64,000 nucleotides of DNA from the NCBI GenBank assembly GCA_036873135.1, contig JAPTYO010000002.1, positions 17,262,452 to 17,326,451 of the forward strand. The letters are read 5' to 3'. This document shows, one piece after another, positions 22,749 through 33,542 of the stretch. Below the pieces are notes generated by a model. It did not search any database, was not told the origin of the DNA, and was given only the letters and a program-made list of their open reading frames with translations. This stretch comes from Clarkia xantiana subsp. parviflora. Taxonomy: Eukaryota; Streptophyta; Magnoliopsida; Myrtales; Onagraceae. Position 1 is the stretch's first letter; each line of letters starts with the position of its first letter. The position numbers were made by a program, and so were the translations under genes.

Positions 22749-23108
22749 ATGGTTAGAGTTCAAACCAGAACGATTCGCTTCGCGGCGCTCTTAATCCTCT
22801 TCTTCTTCTCGATCTGTACTGCTCAGAGTTCCGATTCTCAATTTAACACCGAAGCTTCCACCTGCAATGGATCCATAGCGGAGTGTGAAGAGTTGCAAAC
22901 AGAGTTTCTGACGGATTCCGAAGCGAACAGGAGATTTATGGCGGAGAAGAGATATATATCGGTCGGAGCTCTCAAGAAGGATCAAGCGGCGTGCAGCGGC
23001 GGTGCTAGCGGCGAAGCGTATAGCAAAAATAGCGGATGTCTTCCCCAGTCGTCGAATCCAAGCACCCGAGGATGCTCCAAGTACTATCGCTGCAGATCCG
23101 ATTCATGA
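22749..23108 (+). CDS. RALF (rapid alkalinization factor) peptide precursor
   Basis: Intronless, 119 residues from ATG 22749 (127 if ATG 22725 is used). RALF peptides are secreted, bind CrRLK1L receptor kinases such as FERONIA and change apoplastic pH and growth. Visible parts: a hydrophobic signal peptide at about 7-25 (TIRFAALLILFFFSICTA); a propeptide with C39 and C46 and the usual EFLTDSEANRR run; the site recognised by the S1P protease, here RRFM at 61-64 in place of RRxL; the receptor-binding motif, here YISV at 69-72 in place of YISY; and the four conserved mature cysteines C82, C97, C109 and C115, ending in GCSKYYRCRSDS. The GEAYSxxSGCLP...NPxxRGCSKyyRCR pattern is closest to the RALF24/31 type. 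The start was chosen because the signal peptide begins cleanly and because of the TATA position. Confidence 0.92.
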   Translation: MVRVQTRTIRFAALLILFFFSICTAQSSDSQFNTEASTCNGSIAECEELQTEFLTDSEANRRFMAEKRYISVGALKKDQAACSGGASGEAYSKNSGCLPQSSNPSTRGCSKYYRCRSDS

Positions 23109-23951
23109 TCCATCTTTGTTATAATTTTTCTCTTTGCTTCATCATCATGGAGAAATTTCTAATTATGTAAATTTTTTAATTCACAAGGCAATATATACAT
23201 GCTTAGAAGGCCCCCTCTAATTTCTGAAATAAATATATTTAATTTAGTCCATATTTTATGGTCAAATTAATTCCATGTAAATGGCTTGGTGCACCTACAT
23301 GTTTAACTCCATGCTTTAGATTTTTTTTTTTTTTCATTTTTTATTGTCTAAATGTGAATTTTTATTAGTAATAACGTAATGCAAATTTGAGTTGTAATTT
23401 TAAAAAAAAAAAATTGTAAATTTTTACCGATGTTGCAACTAAGTCCTCATTAGTGTAAAAAGTATAGAGCATCGATAGAAAATCCATTTCTACCATGTTC
23501 TTTTCATATAGCTTAATACATATGGTTAAATGCATCACCATTACAATTAGATCCAATTTTGCTATTAAATGTTACAATTTTTTAAAGAAAAATGACTACT
23601 TTGGAGTTGCTCATCATCACCTTCGCATTCATCTTTTTAGTTGAAGGAATAAAAAGAAATGGTTTCTTTCTTATCCAAAATACAGTCGCATATTTATTTA
23701 ACGAAAATAGTTAACACACCATAGAATTTAGTGCATATAACAACATACTGAAACATGTTAATGCAATAACTAATAATGGTAGTGCAAATTACAACATGAC
23801 AACCATGTGAATGCCACAAAATCATTTACCATTCATTCCTAACTAAGCTCGAAAACTTGGCCTACAGTACAAGAATTGACTATTTACCCATTTAGTAATA
23901 ACAACTAGTTCACCTTCCACTATGCAGTTTTCATGTTTTTTTTTTTTTTTT
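23109..23951. other. Intergenic, 3' side of the RALF gene
   Basis: AT-rich, with several A- and T-runs (about 23320-23335, 23400-23412, 23936-23952). The first part is probably the RALF 3' untranslated region. No exon, RNA gene or bounded transposon was recognised before the foldback that starts at about 23952. Confidence 0.5.
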
Positions 23952-24845
23952 TCAATAACCTGGGAGAGGTCTGAAGTTTGGCCATTGTTAATTTGAGAGG
24001 TCTAAAGATTGAAATGGTGATAACAAAGGTCTGAAGTTTCGACTTGTAGATAATAGAGGTCTCCGTTAGTTTTTTCCGTTAAAACTGACGGAAGTTGGTC
24101 ATGTGCATTGCATGTGACCAGAAATAAAATAAAATTCCAAAAATACCCTTCTTGCATCTCACATGATTGAATGAAAAGACGAAAATGCCCTTAAGGCCAC
24201 CACCCAACTCCAGCCACCACCACGGCTCCGGCCGGCCACCACCCAACTCCGGCGACCACCACTCACAACTCCGACGACCGCCACTCAACTCCGATGACCG
24301 CCACCACGGCCCAAATCGGAGCCACCGGCCCCGATTGGGCCCAAATTGGAGCCACAAAGATCCGATCGGAGCTCGGTGGCTCCGATCGGAGCTCTATGGC
24401 CCCAGATCGGAGCCACAGAGCTCCGATTTGGAGCTCTGTGGCTCCGATCTGGGGCCACAGAGCTCCAAATCGGAGCTTTGTGGCTCCGATTTAGGCCCAA
24501 TCGGGGCCGTGGTGGCGGTCGTCGGAGTTGTGAGTGGCTGTCGCCGGAGTGGGTGGTGGCCGGCCGGAGCCGTGGTGGTGGCCGGAGTTGGGTTAGGTTT
24601 AAATTATGGACAGGGGTATTTTTGTCATTTCATCTTTATATTAATTAAACTTTTTATTAATTCAAATATTACAAAAGGGTATTTTTGACATTTCACACGG
24701 TTCTGTTAAATTTGACAAAAAATTTGGACGAAAAACCTAAAAATCACAAAGTCGAAACTTCAGACCTCAGTTATCACCATTTCAATCTTCAGACCTCTCA
24801 AATTAACAAGGGCCAAACTTCAGACCTCTCCCAGGTTATTGACCC
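23952..24845. mobile_element. Mutator-like foldback element with GC-rich core
   Basis: Long inverted repeats of about 110 bp bound the element: left tcaataacctgggagaggtc, then gaagtttggcc, gattgaaatggtgataac; right the complement, ending ggttattgaccc at 24845. The right flank is exactly nine T and the left flank is also a T-run, so a 9-bp poly-T target duplication is possible but cannot be proven. The left end lacks the terminal GGG seen on the right. The core (about 24185-24600) is GC-rich and built of ccaccaccc and gctccgatcggagct-like words. The overlapping frames there are repeat products, not a gene. Confidence 0.7.
24310..24510. repeat. Palindrome-rich gctccgat/atcggagc repeat cluster
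   Basis: Within the foldback core, cggagctctgtggctccgat and its complement alternate several times with variants (gccacagagctccga, atcggagctc). The segment can form many alternative hairpins. Outside it on both sides the sequence mirrors (accaccacggccc against gccgtggtggcgg), so the whole core is itself a larger inverted repeat. Confidence 0.75.
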
Positions 24846-25607
24846 TTTTTTTTTGCCGTCAAGTATTGGTATTGTGAATACAAACATATTAGACGAACAA
24901 GATGCTTCAAATCAAGACACTTCGCTTATCATATCAAATTTTCTTAATGCTTATGTGAAATAATAAACCACAAGATTAAGATTATCTAAGATAATCAACA
25001 CAACCATACAATGCCTGACAAAAGCTCAAGCCTGTTCTGCTTCCATTATACAATATATTCATACTTGTTTGGATGTCAAGCAAACACTTCTGCAGCAGTT
25101 AGGCAAATTTCTCGAACAAAAGAAAGCCGCAGATTTTTACTTAGCAGCCGATAAGTCAGGTCCAAGGAGAGGTTTTCCACATCACCGTTGCACATCTTAA
25201 TAGGAGAAGGTGGGAGAAACCCATCATCTAATGCCGCACAGCTTCCTTATCCACAGCACCGTTAGCTAGAATCAATGTCTGTCATATCTGGTGCAACATA
25301 TTAACAATATCAATGTATGTTATACCATATCATAGTATCAGAATATGGCTTAGAGATGTGGTCAAGATACTTCATTGAGTGTGATAAAAGTTGGTGTATC
25401 ACGTCCAATAATGATATCACATGCAGTATTTAACTATGGACATGTGGATCCTAATTTTGAGTGACAAAATCTTATTGGTTGGTATGCGCCAAATCATTTA
25501 ACGACTTTCACTGAATATTTTCTCAGCAATATATAAAAATCCCTCAGTTTATCTCTACCTCCCTTTTTCTTTCTCCTGGACTTATGTTTTTTTTTGGCAG
25601 TGCTCTA
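24846..25607. other. Intergenic, 3' side of the WAV2-like gene
   Basis: No exon was recognised. The stretch next to 25608 is the 3' untranslated region of the minus-strand WAV2-like gene; how far it extends is not visible. The rest is AT-rich single-copy-looking sequence without clear repeats. Confidence 0.4.
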
Positions 25608-28600
25608 CTATAGTTTATGAGAGGAGGGTGTAGCAATGAATTGACCTGAAACATTTCCATTCGGAGATGATTCCCTCTCTTCTTTATCCCCAGGGACCCG
25701 CTGTTCAAGGAAGAGTTTTACTGTCCTCCAATATCGATCCCCACCAGAAAGCCAAGTGTCCATATGCATTCCATTTGGAAAATCCACAAAGAGGCATTGT
25801 CTGTTGTGAGCAGCTGCTTTTGCATACAACAACTGCATGTGGGATGCAGGGACCATTTCATCTTGCAACCCCGACAGGAAAAGGATCGGTTGTTTGATCT
25901 GAAAACAGAAAATGACAACATGTCTGTCATCTGTGTATATATAAGGGCAGCAGAAAAGTAATGCTTATTCATTTTTTGGGAGTAATGATGATTTAATAAT
26001 GATAATAGGGAATAAACCGATGAGCTGAAACAAGATAAGTACATCAAGTAAGGAACAAGTCACCTATTGACAAGTTTGTTTCACCGTACTAAAGGTAAAT
26101 GACTAAATGGAACGCCTGTCCGTGATTTTCTTTCAAAATAGTACCACAAACCTAATACTCGTGCTTTGATTTATCATAGCTATTGCATCAGACTGCATAT
26201 ACTCATAAAGTTGCTGCATAAGCAAGTTGACTGTGAGGGCATGAAAAAACAGCATTAGAGAGGCTCACCTGCCCAATAACATCGATGGTATTCCAAGGAG
26301 AGCGTACAACAAAATTGAGAAGTTTGGGGCCCTTGGAACTAGTTTTTCCAATAAACCACTTCAGGAAGGGTAAAAGAACTCCAGCCATATCAAGAATAGA
26401 TGTAAATGTGTTCTCTAATATCAACGCTGACACCTGTATGTATAATAGAAAGTAAAATCATCATAAGTTGATTCCTCAACAATATAACATTGCAGTGGTG
26501 GAAACCCCGGTGACTAGCAGAGAAATCCATTACATGCCAAGTCCAGGATAAAAATGGGAAGATCCAGGAGGCAATGCAAAATCATGACCTAGAAAATTAA
26601 CTAAAGCGGAGCACTTTATCTTTCAAAACCTAGCTTACATGCAGGATAAACTAGAATGGGCTAAAAATTGGTCTAAAAGCAACTTACTAGGTCATAGAGG
26701 AAGAAAGTATAACTGCAGATGCAACTGTCTCTTGCAGGATTTCATTTCTAATATAAGGCTGTTAATGAGAGTGGTCTAATTTTTACCAGTCTGTCTAGCA
26801 CTACAAAAGTAAATCTAAAACACAAGGAAAAAAATAGCATTCAAGATAATAGTCTTTATTAGTCTTCCATTTCCATAAAGGAGATCGTGCATCATATGGA
26901 GAAAAGGACACAGAAATATTAGCCATTCCTACCTTGTCAGGATTGTTCTTAGTGAGCACTGCTCCCACAGCTCCCCCCAGTGACCTCCCAAACACAACTA
27001 TACGCGATGTGTCAATATCAGTCCTAGAATATAGATGATCCAATGCAGCCTAACCAAAATCAAATAAAAAGTTTAATTGAATTCCAACAAGTAGAGAAGA
27101 TATTATTGGAAAAGTACTGCACCTGTGCATCCATTGTAATCCCATGCTGAGAAGGATAGCCATCACTTGCACCATATCTGCATAATAATTTAAAAATTAT
27201 TTGGGCCATTAGTTTATATAATTAATAAAATAAAGATACAACGACAGCACAAATCTGATAGTTGATGATAAAAAAAAATAGGAGAATATTCGAAAGAGCA
27301 GAGAATTACCCTCTGTATGAAAGCATAAATACATTGCAGTGCAACCTTTGTAACATTATACGAACCATTTCAAGACGATGAGCGATATCTGTCAATCAAA
27401 AGTTAAGGTCCCCAAATAGAAATAACCATGAAACACAACGTGTAAAAAGGGAAAATGTAAAGAGTAAAATTTATGGACGCCATTATAAGTAAGTTTACAG
27501 AATTCTCATTCGACATAGTTCTGATGAAGGTGATAACAAATGTAAGGATACTTCCAGCATTCTCTTGGAAAAACAAGATGGTTGGACCTGCAAAAGGAGA
27601 GCAGAACTTTCTGAGCCTTTTCTTAGTAGTTATCCACATCAGATTTGGATAGTAAGACTTAAAAGTGCATGAACTTCAAACTCAAATTTATGCATATCTC
27701 CATACTAATACTTTGACTAAAAATACTTAATGCACTAATTTTGACAAATTGGTGCATCTGCTCTAGTATTTCAGTACCAAACAGTCAAGCTTTCTTACGC
27801 CTCTACAGTCACAACCTAGGTTTCAAAAAAATCACAAGTTCCCTCAAGTCATTGCAGTTAGGACTTCAACCACCTTTCCCCTAAAGTCTAGCCAAAATGA
27901 GCAGATCACAAAGTATTCACCAATATCTAATATTTCAAAAAGCACACTTTGATAAAATTTACAATCTATACAGTATAACTCCTCTCATAGTTGCATGCAA
28001 ATGTGAATACCAAAGGCTTCCGAACGTTCAAGGTTGTGTCATTTACTACCAATGGCTGTGTCATTAGACACCCTATTGCCTCGGGTTGTAGCTGAAGTAA
28101 GCCAAAAATGAAATTCCCATGTTACATCCGGGAAGAAAGCAGAAGAAAGAAAAAGCAGAAGCAAAGGACATTAAATTCTATAAGAACAAATCATTCATCT
28201 ATGACCACATTAGTGGTGGTCAAATAAGTAACTTGTGAAGTATACACCATACAACTGAAGCATTCCAAATTAAGAAACAAAGGAAAAGCACAGAATTCAG
28301 TGGATGAGCTCAGTCAAGTAGAACCTCGAACACAACTGGAAGGATGGGACGACTTCTATTCTAGCAAGAAGGCAAAAATCAATATCCATCAACTGGAAGC
28401 AAACTCAGCACCATATCAGACTCAACTAAAATGAAATGTAGATCACCTTTGAGTAACACAAAGGACTTGCGCTGAAACTAACAGAAAATCATTTTTTATG
28501 CATTACTTCCTCTTTAGCCAAAAAGAATATATGCATTAACTTCCTTCAAGTAGCAGAAGTAAGCCTGTGATACCCAATTCGAGCTGGAAGCAAGATCAAA

Positions 28601-28881
28601 AGCAAAAGAACGAGATATAGGGGAGATGGAGCAATTGAGCTACCGCGGCAATCTGGAAAGAGTTTGATGAACCAAGCGTGTAGTTGAACGCCGTCAGCGG
28701 ATCTGAGCCAAACGTCCTCGTAGATGAGGCGGAGGCGTGACGGCGTGATGGCGTAGGATTTGGTGAGGCCAGGCAGCACTGGGACGTAGACGAGGCGCTC
28801 CTGAAAGGCCACTAGCAGGGCCATTCCGGCCACCACTATACCCCCGACGCCGTACAGCAGCGCGTTCACGTACGACACCAT
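25608..28881 (-). CDS. WAV2: WAV2/BEM46-like alpha/beta hydrolase
   Basis: Exons (high to low) 28881-28644, 27587-27552, 27388-27310, 27177-27123, 27049-26933, 26433-26269 and 25898-25608 join in phase to 326 residues (Arabidopsis WAV2 is about 310). The family is a membrane-anchored serine hydrolase fold; Arabidopsis WAVY GROWTH 2 limits root bending in response to touch and tilt, and the substrate is unknown. Visible parts: an N-terminal membrane anchor at about 7-26 (ALLYGVGGIVVAGMALLVAF); VYVPVLPGL; FFQENAG (oxyanion region); SYRGYGASDGYPSQ; the nucleophile elbow GRSLGG with Ser159; Asp243 in GLQDEMVP; and His275 in NGMHMDTW, completing the triad. Exon 2 is only 36 bases. The first intron is about 1.06 kb. 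The C-terminal tail after about residue 300 is polar and divergent, so the exact stop is a little less certain. Confidence 0.95.
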
Positions 28882-28959
28882 GAGAGTCTCTCGTTCTTCT
28901 CCGACTGAACAGATCGGAGCTGATGACGACTTTGAAAGCAAGATTTATATCATATTGAA

Positions 28960-29607
28960 TAAATTACATTAGAGCTCCCTAAGGTTAGGCAAGGTGTATA
29001 CGTGCACCCTATGCTTATGGGAAGGGCTGGCAGTTCTTGCATCGTGCGAGTCAATAGTCGTGACATATTAAATCTATTGAATTCGAACATAGTAAGCTTA
29101 TCGTGCTATGATAGTAAGTTTATGGTGACTATAATTTTTTGTGTGTGTTCGTATCGTGCTAAGTTATTCAATTGTACATGTTTATACAAGATATTTAAGT
29201 AAAAATCAAAATAGTTAACTTTCATATAGGAAAAAATTATGAATTACTATGTCAGTATTCTTAAGTTTGTAATATGCATGATAAACTCTAAAAGTTAAAC
29301 TACTTATTGGAGTTTTAAAAGTTATTAAATAAGACTTTTTCAAAAATTTACTCAATAGTTAAACTTAGTAATACAACTTTATTGTGCTATAGTGCGTGTT
29401 GTGTTGTGATACATAAACACGAACACGGTACGAAAATTATAGTGTGTTAATCGTGTTCGTGGTATTGTGTTATCATTCTGTCGTATTCTTGCACGAACAC
29501 GGTTTTTTTCGTGCATGTTTGTATCGTGTCATCGTGTCGTGTCATAAATTATCAGCTACTTACGAGAGAGTCAGGAGAGAGGTTCCACGTATGACATACC
29601 ATGTAAT
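28960..29607. other. Intergenic with tcgtgt-rich decayed repeat
   Basis: Between about 29080 and 29560 words of the type cgtgttcgtg, tgtcgtgtcat and atcgtgcta recur on both strands. Such cgtgtcgtgt-rich ends are seen in many plant hAT-like elements, but no boundary or duplication could be fixed. No gene is supported. Confidence 0.4.
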
Positions 29608-29789
29608 GGGAAAATTCTTGTGTAAGCTTGGTGTTTACACCAAACCAATCTAATAGTGACAAGTGTCTTTTGCTCCCACCATTCTAGGGTTCATTCTTAG
29701 GGTTTTAAAAAAAGCTTAAAAAAATAGTGGGACACTTGTCCTAATTATATTGGTTTGGTGTAAACACCGAGCCTACACAAGAATTGCCC
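29608..29789. mobile_element. Small MITE, copy 2
   Basis: 182 bp with inverted ends: gggaaaattcttgtgtaagc at 29608 and the complement of gcctacacaagaattgccc ending at 29789. Inside are ggtgtttacaccaaaccaat at both ends, tgacaagtgtcttttgctcc and cattcttagggtttt. It is the reverse-oriented relative of the 6624-6799 copy. The ends here are more complete than in copy 1. Confidence 0.8.
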
Positions 29790-30296
29790 ATCATGTGTAT
29801 CATCCTACTGAATATTAGTTACTAATTGTGGTGTTTGTATGGACCTAGTCCTAATGTGAGAGTGTGATGCCTATAAGGGACTTCGAACTTGGAACTTCAG
29901 AGCTAAACTACATAAAAGTAAGCATTCTTAACAACTAGACAACTACTGTTGGTGGTATAATGTGACTTTATTCTTGTTATATTAATATACAAGAGAATAT
30001 ACTATATCTTAATATGATAAGATTTAAACATATATTTGTTTTGAGAACAACTTACTTCATAAACTTTATATTTTAAGTTTATTATGATAGTCTATTAATG
30101 AATTATAAAAACTAAATATTAAAATATTAATTTAAATTCGCACATATATTTAAATTATATTAATTGATATTTTGTGTAGTCTTATAAGATAATTTTCATA
30201 AAAGCTGTCACGAAAAAAAAAATTCTTCACTTTTTACGAACATCGTGTGCATTATGTTTTATTATGATGATAGATTCATGAAGTAGATAAAAATGA

Positions 30297-30337
<41 letters not shown>

Positions 30338-30994
30338 GAGAATAAACTATAAATATCTTACAAAGTAATTTATCTATTTAATAAATAATAATAAACTAAT
30401 AAGTACTCTGTAATCTTGAATCTAATCTTACATTATATCAGTTTTTTATATAATCTCACGTTATAGTGAATGATGTTTGGACGTAGTCTTATGTTACAAT
30501 TAACTTCATATTACAATCCATATTACATTGTTTGATTTGCTAAACGACATAATCTTATACGTAATATGATATTACATTACATCATTTCATACACCTCGTA
30601 AGTTTTTTCTATCAGTAGGCAGGCATGCACAAATCTACTTAGGGATCGTCTATCCATTTTTTTTTAGTGTGTATGTCTTACCTTAAATTTATAATTATTC
30701 ATAATTCAACTTCTGATTTTTTTTTTTTAAATGTTAGCCTCTAATCCAATTTTTACCATCCAATAGGAATCCTGGCTCCGTCCATCCTTACCATAGTTAG
30801 AACCTACCCTATGAACATACCCAGTTCCCGAAATTTGTTGGAATCGGTGAGATATAAGTACATATTTGGTGGGATTGGGCACAAAAATCCAAAAAATCCA
30901 CCCCTTTAATTAAAACTTAAGCCCGTTTTGAAAACTTTTATAAACTGAGCCCGCTCGCCTATAAAAATTAACATAAGATTAATATATATATATA
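29790..30994. other. AT-rich intergenic stretch left of the Helitron palindrome
   Basis: No exon seen. It contains an (AAT)n microsatellite and, near 30765-30785, gaatcctggctccgtccatcc, which resembles the end of a plant DNA transposon or pseudogenic insert, but the other end was not located. Confidence 0.4.
30297..30337. repeat. (AAT)n microsatellite
   Basis: About 13 uninterrupted aat units. Likely polymorphic in length between individuals. Confidence 0.95.
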
Positions 30995-32545
30995 TCTACT
31001 ACATAAATAAAAATCTGTAAATTTAAACTTGTACTCACTTAAAAAATGTCCTCACAAACTTAAAAATTGGTGCTCTGTTTGTCTCCCAAAGCTTTAAACA
31101 CACCTATTCCTAATATTCATGCCGGTGAAAGCTCTCAGTACATGACTCAACGGTTGAGTGTCTCAATCAACACAACCAAATAAACCAACAGATACAACGG
31201 TACCGTACCTAGCATACAATTTAACCTCACATACTGTTTTCAGTTTTCACGCGTGGCCTCTGTACTAATGCGGGTGGCTCTTTTCTTCGATTGCTGCCTC
31301 TTCAAGTTTTTTATTTAAAGCTTGTTCAAGTTCAACCATTGTTACCAACCGTTGGAAACCATAAAATATTATATAAAAAAAAAAAAAAAAACCCCAACTG
31401 GTGTCTTTCCCAACTCTTCAGTGTCGCCATTTGGTTGTTGTCTACATCATTTCGATCACCCTTAAATCTATTTCTTCTGGCTCTACCAATCGAATATACC
31501 TCTCCAGGAACATTCAGCCAATCACAACGAAGAACGCTCAACAATCGCGCCGGCCAGACGGATTAGGGAGGAGTGCTGCTCTTATCCTGATACAAGAAAA
31601 TTGTACATTGATTGGGAGGAAGGACAACAATTTATCAATATTCGGGCCCCACGGATTAGAGAGAAGCGTATACATACAAGAAATTTGGAGATCGATTGGA
31701 GGAAGGACAATAACCTATCAATATTGTCTGCCATGGGAAATGGTTCATCTTTACTTACCAATAAGCTTGCAATCCACAATTCCATCTCATCTCCCTAAAT
31801 CGTAAGTCTCTAAGCAAACATTTTCCCGTAATTGTAACTTTGCTTTCTCCACGATCAAAGAATATGGACACCACGAATGTGATTAATTCGAGGTGTATGC
31901 TATCAGAGAGAATAACATAGACAAACTGCAAGAGAATGGAAAGTGTGGTCCTGTTGGAGTTGCATATCTGACTTGATGTAATGTTAGTTTGGCTCATAAT
32001 TTAGAAGTGATCTTATAAGCTAACATATGTTGTTCTTCCATCACCATCATTAACAAAGGGCCTATAGATCTAGAACCCATGTAGGATATTTTTGTTTATT
32101 TGAATATTAACAACTAAACACACTGACAGTGCCTATGATGTTTCATACAAAGGGTAAAATAGCCTATGATATTGATGGGTGGGAGGTCGAGCTTCGCATG
32201 TTGGTTCGCGAGGGAAAGCTCTATGTGATGTTTCATATCAAAGGGTAAAATAGCCTATGTTTCATACAAACAAACCTCTTTTGAAACATCATAGGCCCTT
32301 TTGATCGTAAAATGTTGTATGTTTCATACAAACAAATAGCATCACATTTCATACCAAACATTTTACTTTCTAATTTTGACCATTTGTCATTTGATAGAAA
32401 TATAAATACATGCATTACAAATAAGTAGACAGCATTCATGTAGGCAGTGGGAGGATATGATAGTGATACAAGAAGTAGTTGACTAAATATTGTTTTCCAA
32501 ATAGTTATGCTAATGGGTTACAACACAAGTTTTTTAAACCTAAAA
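30995..32545 (+). mobile_element. Helitron 5' half, left arm of a large inverted repeat
   Basis: It starts TCTACTACATAAATAAAAATC after a host A at 30994, a Helitron-type 5' end. The 1.55 kb is nearly identical, in inverted orientation, to 34331-35881; coordinates mirror around a sum of 66876. Identity stops sharply after ttttttaaacctaaaa at 32545. No matching 3' hairpin/CTAG follows in plus orientation, so this copy lacks its tail. Short open frames in it (for example 31401-31805, and 32233-32439 on the minus strand) have mirrored partners in the other arm and resemble no family. Confidence 0.75.
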
Positions 32546-33542
32546 ATTGATTTTAATTGTTTGGGCTATGAATCTCATACATAAGCCCACGTAACAGTGT
32601 CCTAAAAAGAAACATTGCAAGCCCATTATTTTTCAGATTACAAGCCCATAATAATTCAATATACAATATAGTTTATGCCGTAATTTTTTTTGTTATTTTC
32701 ATCTAAACCCTAGTTAGAGGCTTAGAGCTAGACTCTTAGAGATAAACGCCGCAAGCTCCGTAATTTCAGTCTACAGAACGCAGCAAACATAATTCTTCTA
32801 TTCCTTCATCTTTTTCTCTTTCTAATTGAAGATACGAACATCCATCTTTTCTAAACCCGATTTCTATTACTAATCCAAAGACGCATCCCTTCAATTTTCT
32901 GCATTTTGGTGACGATCTAGCTACTAGCTGAAAAGATTAAGAAGGCAAGAAGATACCTTTCATGATTAATTTGGAGGCTGGCGGCAAGAGGACGGAGGCA
33001 TAGAATTCAGGCACATGTGTTGGCTCTCTCATGTTAGATTCAGGTCTTAAGTGTAAAGTCTGGGTTGGTTAAATTTGGAGCTAAAAAGAGATGTGTCACA
33101 GTGTTGATACTTTCGAATTTATCTGTGTATCAGCTTAAGTTTTGTTCTTCCTTTTAGAAAAAAAATATCTTCCATTTGAGGAAAAAAACGTGTTAGATAT
33201 TGAAATCTTGTAAATTAACAATCCAAAAATGTTGTAGTTAGAGGAAATAGAGAAATCCCTGAATGTCAATGTTTCTATTTGGTGAAAGTTGTAGTTATTC
33301 AAAGAAGTTTGACTCTGTAATGTACTTTTTGATTTCCATTTCTGTGTTTTTGAATAGTTTCTTGAATATATAAGGGAAAATAGTATGTATTACAAAAGGG
33401 TACATCAAAAATTTCAGAGGGGGCAAAATGGATATTCCTATACTAATATAGGGTATTATTGCTATTTACTAAAAGTTCAGGAGGGGCAATTGCCCCTCCT
33501 CGACCCTTAACAGCTTCGTCCCTGTATATATATATATATACA
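32546..33542. other. Spacer of the inverted repeat, unclassified transposon remnant
   Basis: This unique sequence lies between the left arm and the tail of the minus-strand Helitron. It contains aaaccctagttagaggcttag near 32706 and ends with ggggcaattgcccctcctcg, acccttaacagcttcgtccctg and a (TA)n run at about 33527-33541. The last words resemble a plant hAT-type end, but the opposite end and target duplication were not found. No exon was recognised. Confidence 0.45.

Noticed and set aside
24167..24688. 173-codon frame rich in Ser, Pro and His
   Set aside because: It arises from the palindromic core of a foldback; overlapping frames on both strands have similar repetitive composition.
31401..31805. 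134-codon frame in the left Helitron arm and its 158-codon mirror at 35070-35546
   Set aside because: No recognisable domain, other frames at the same place are open too, and the start differs between arms because of an indel.
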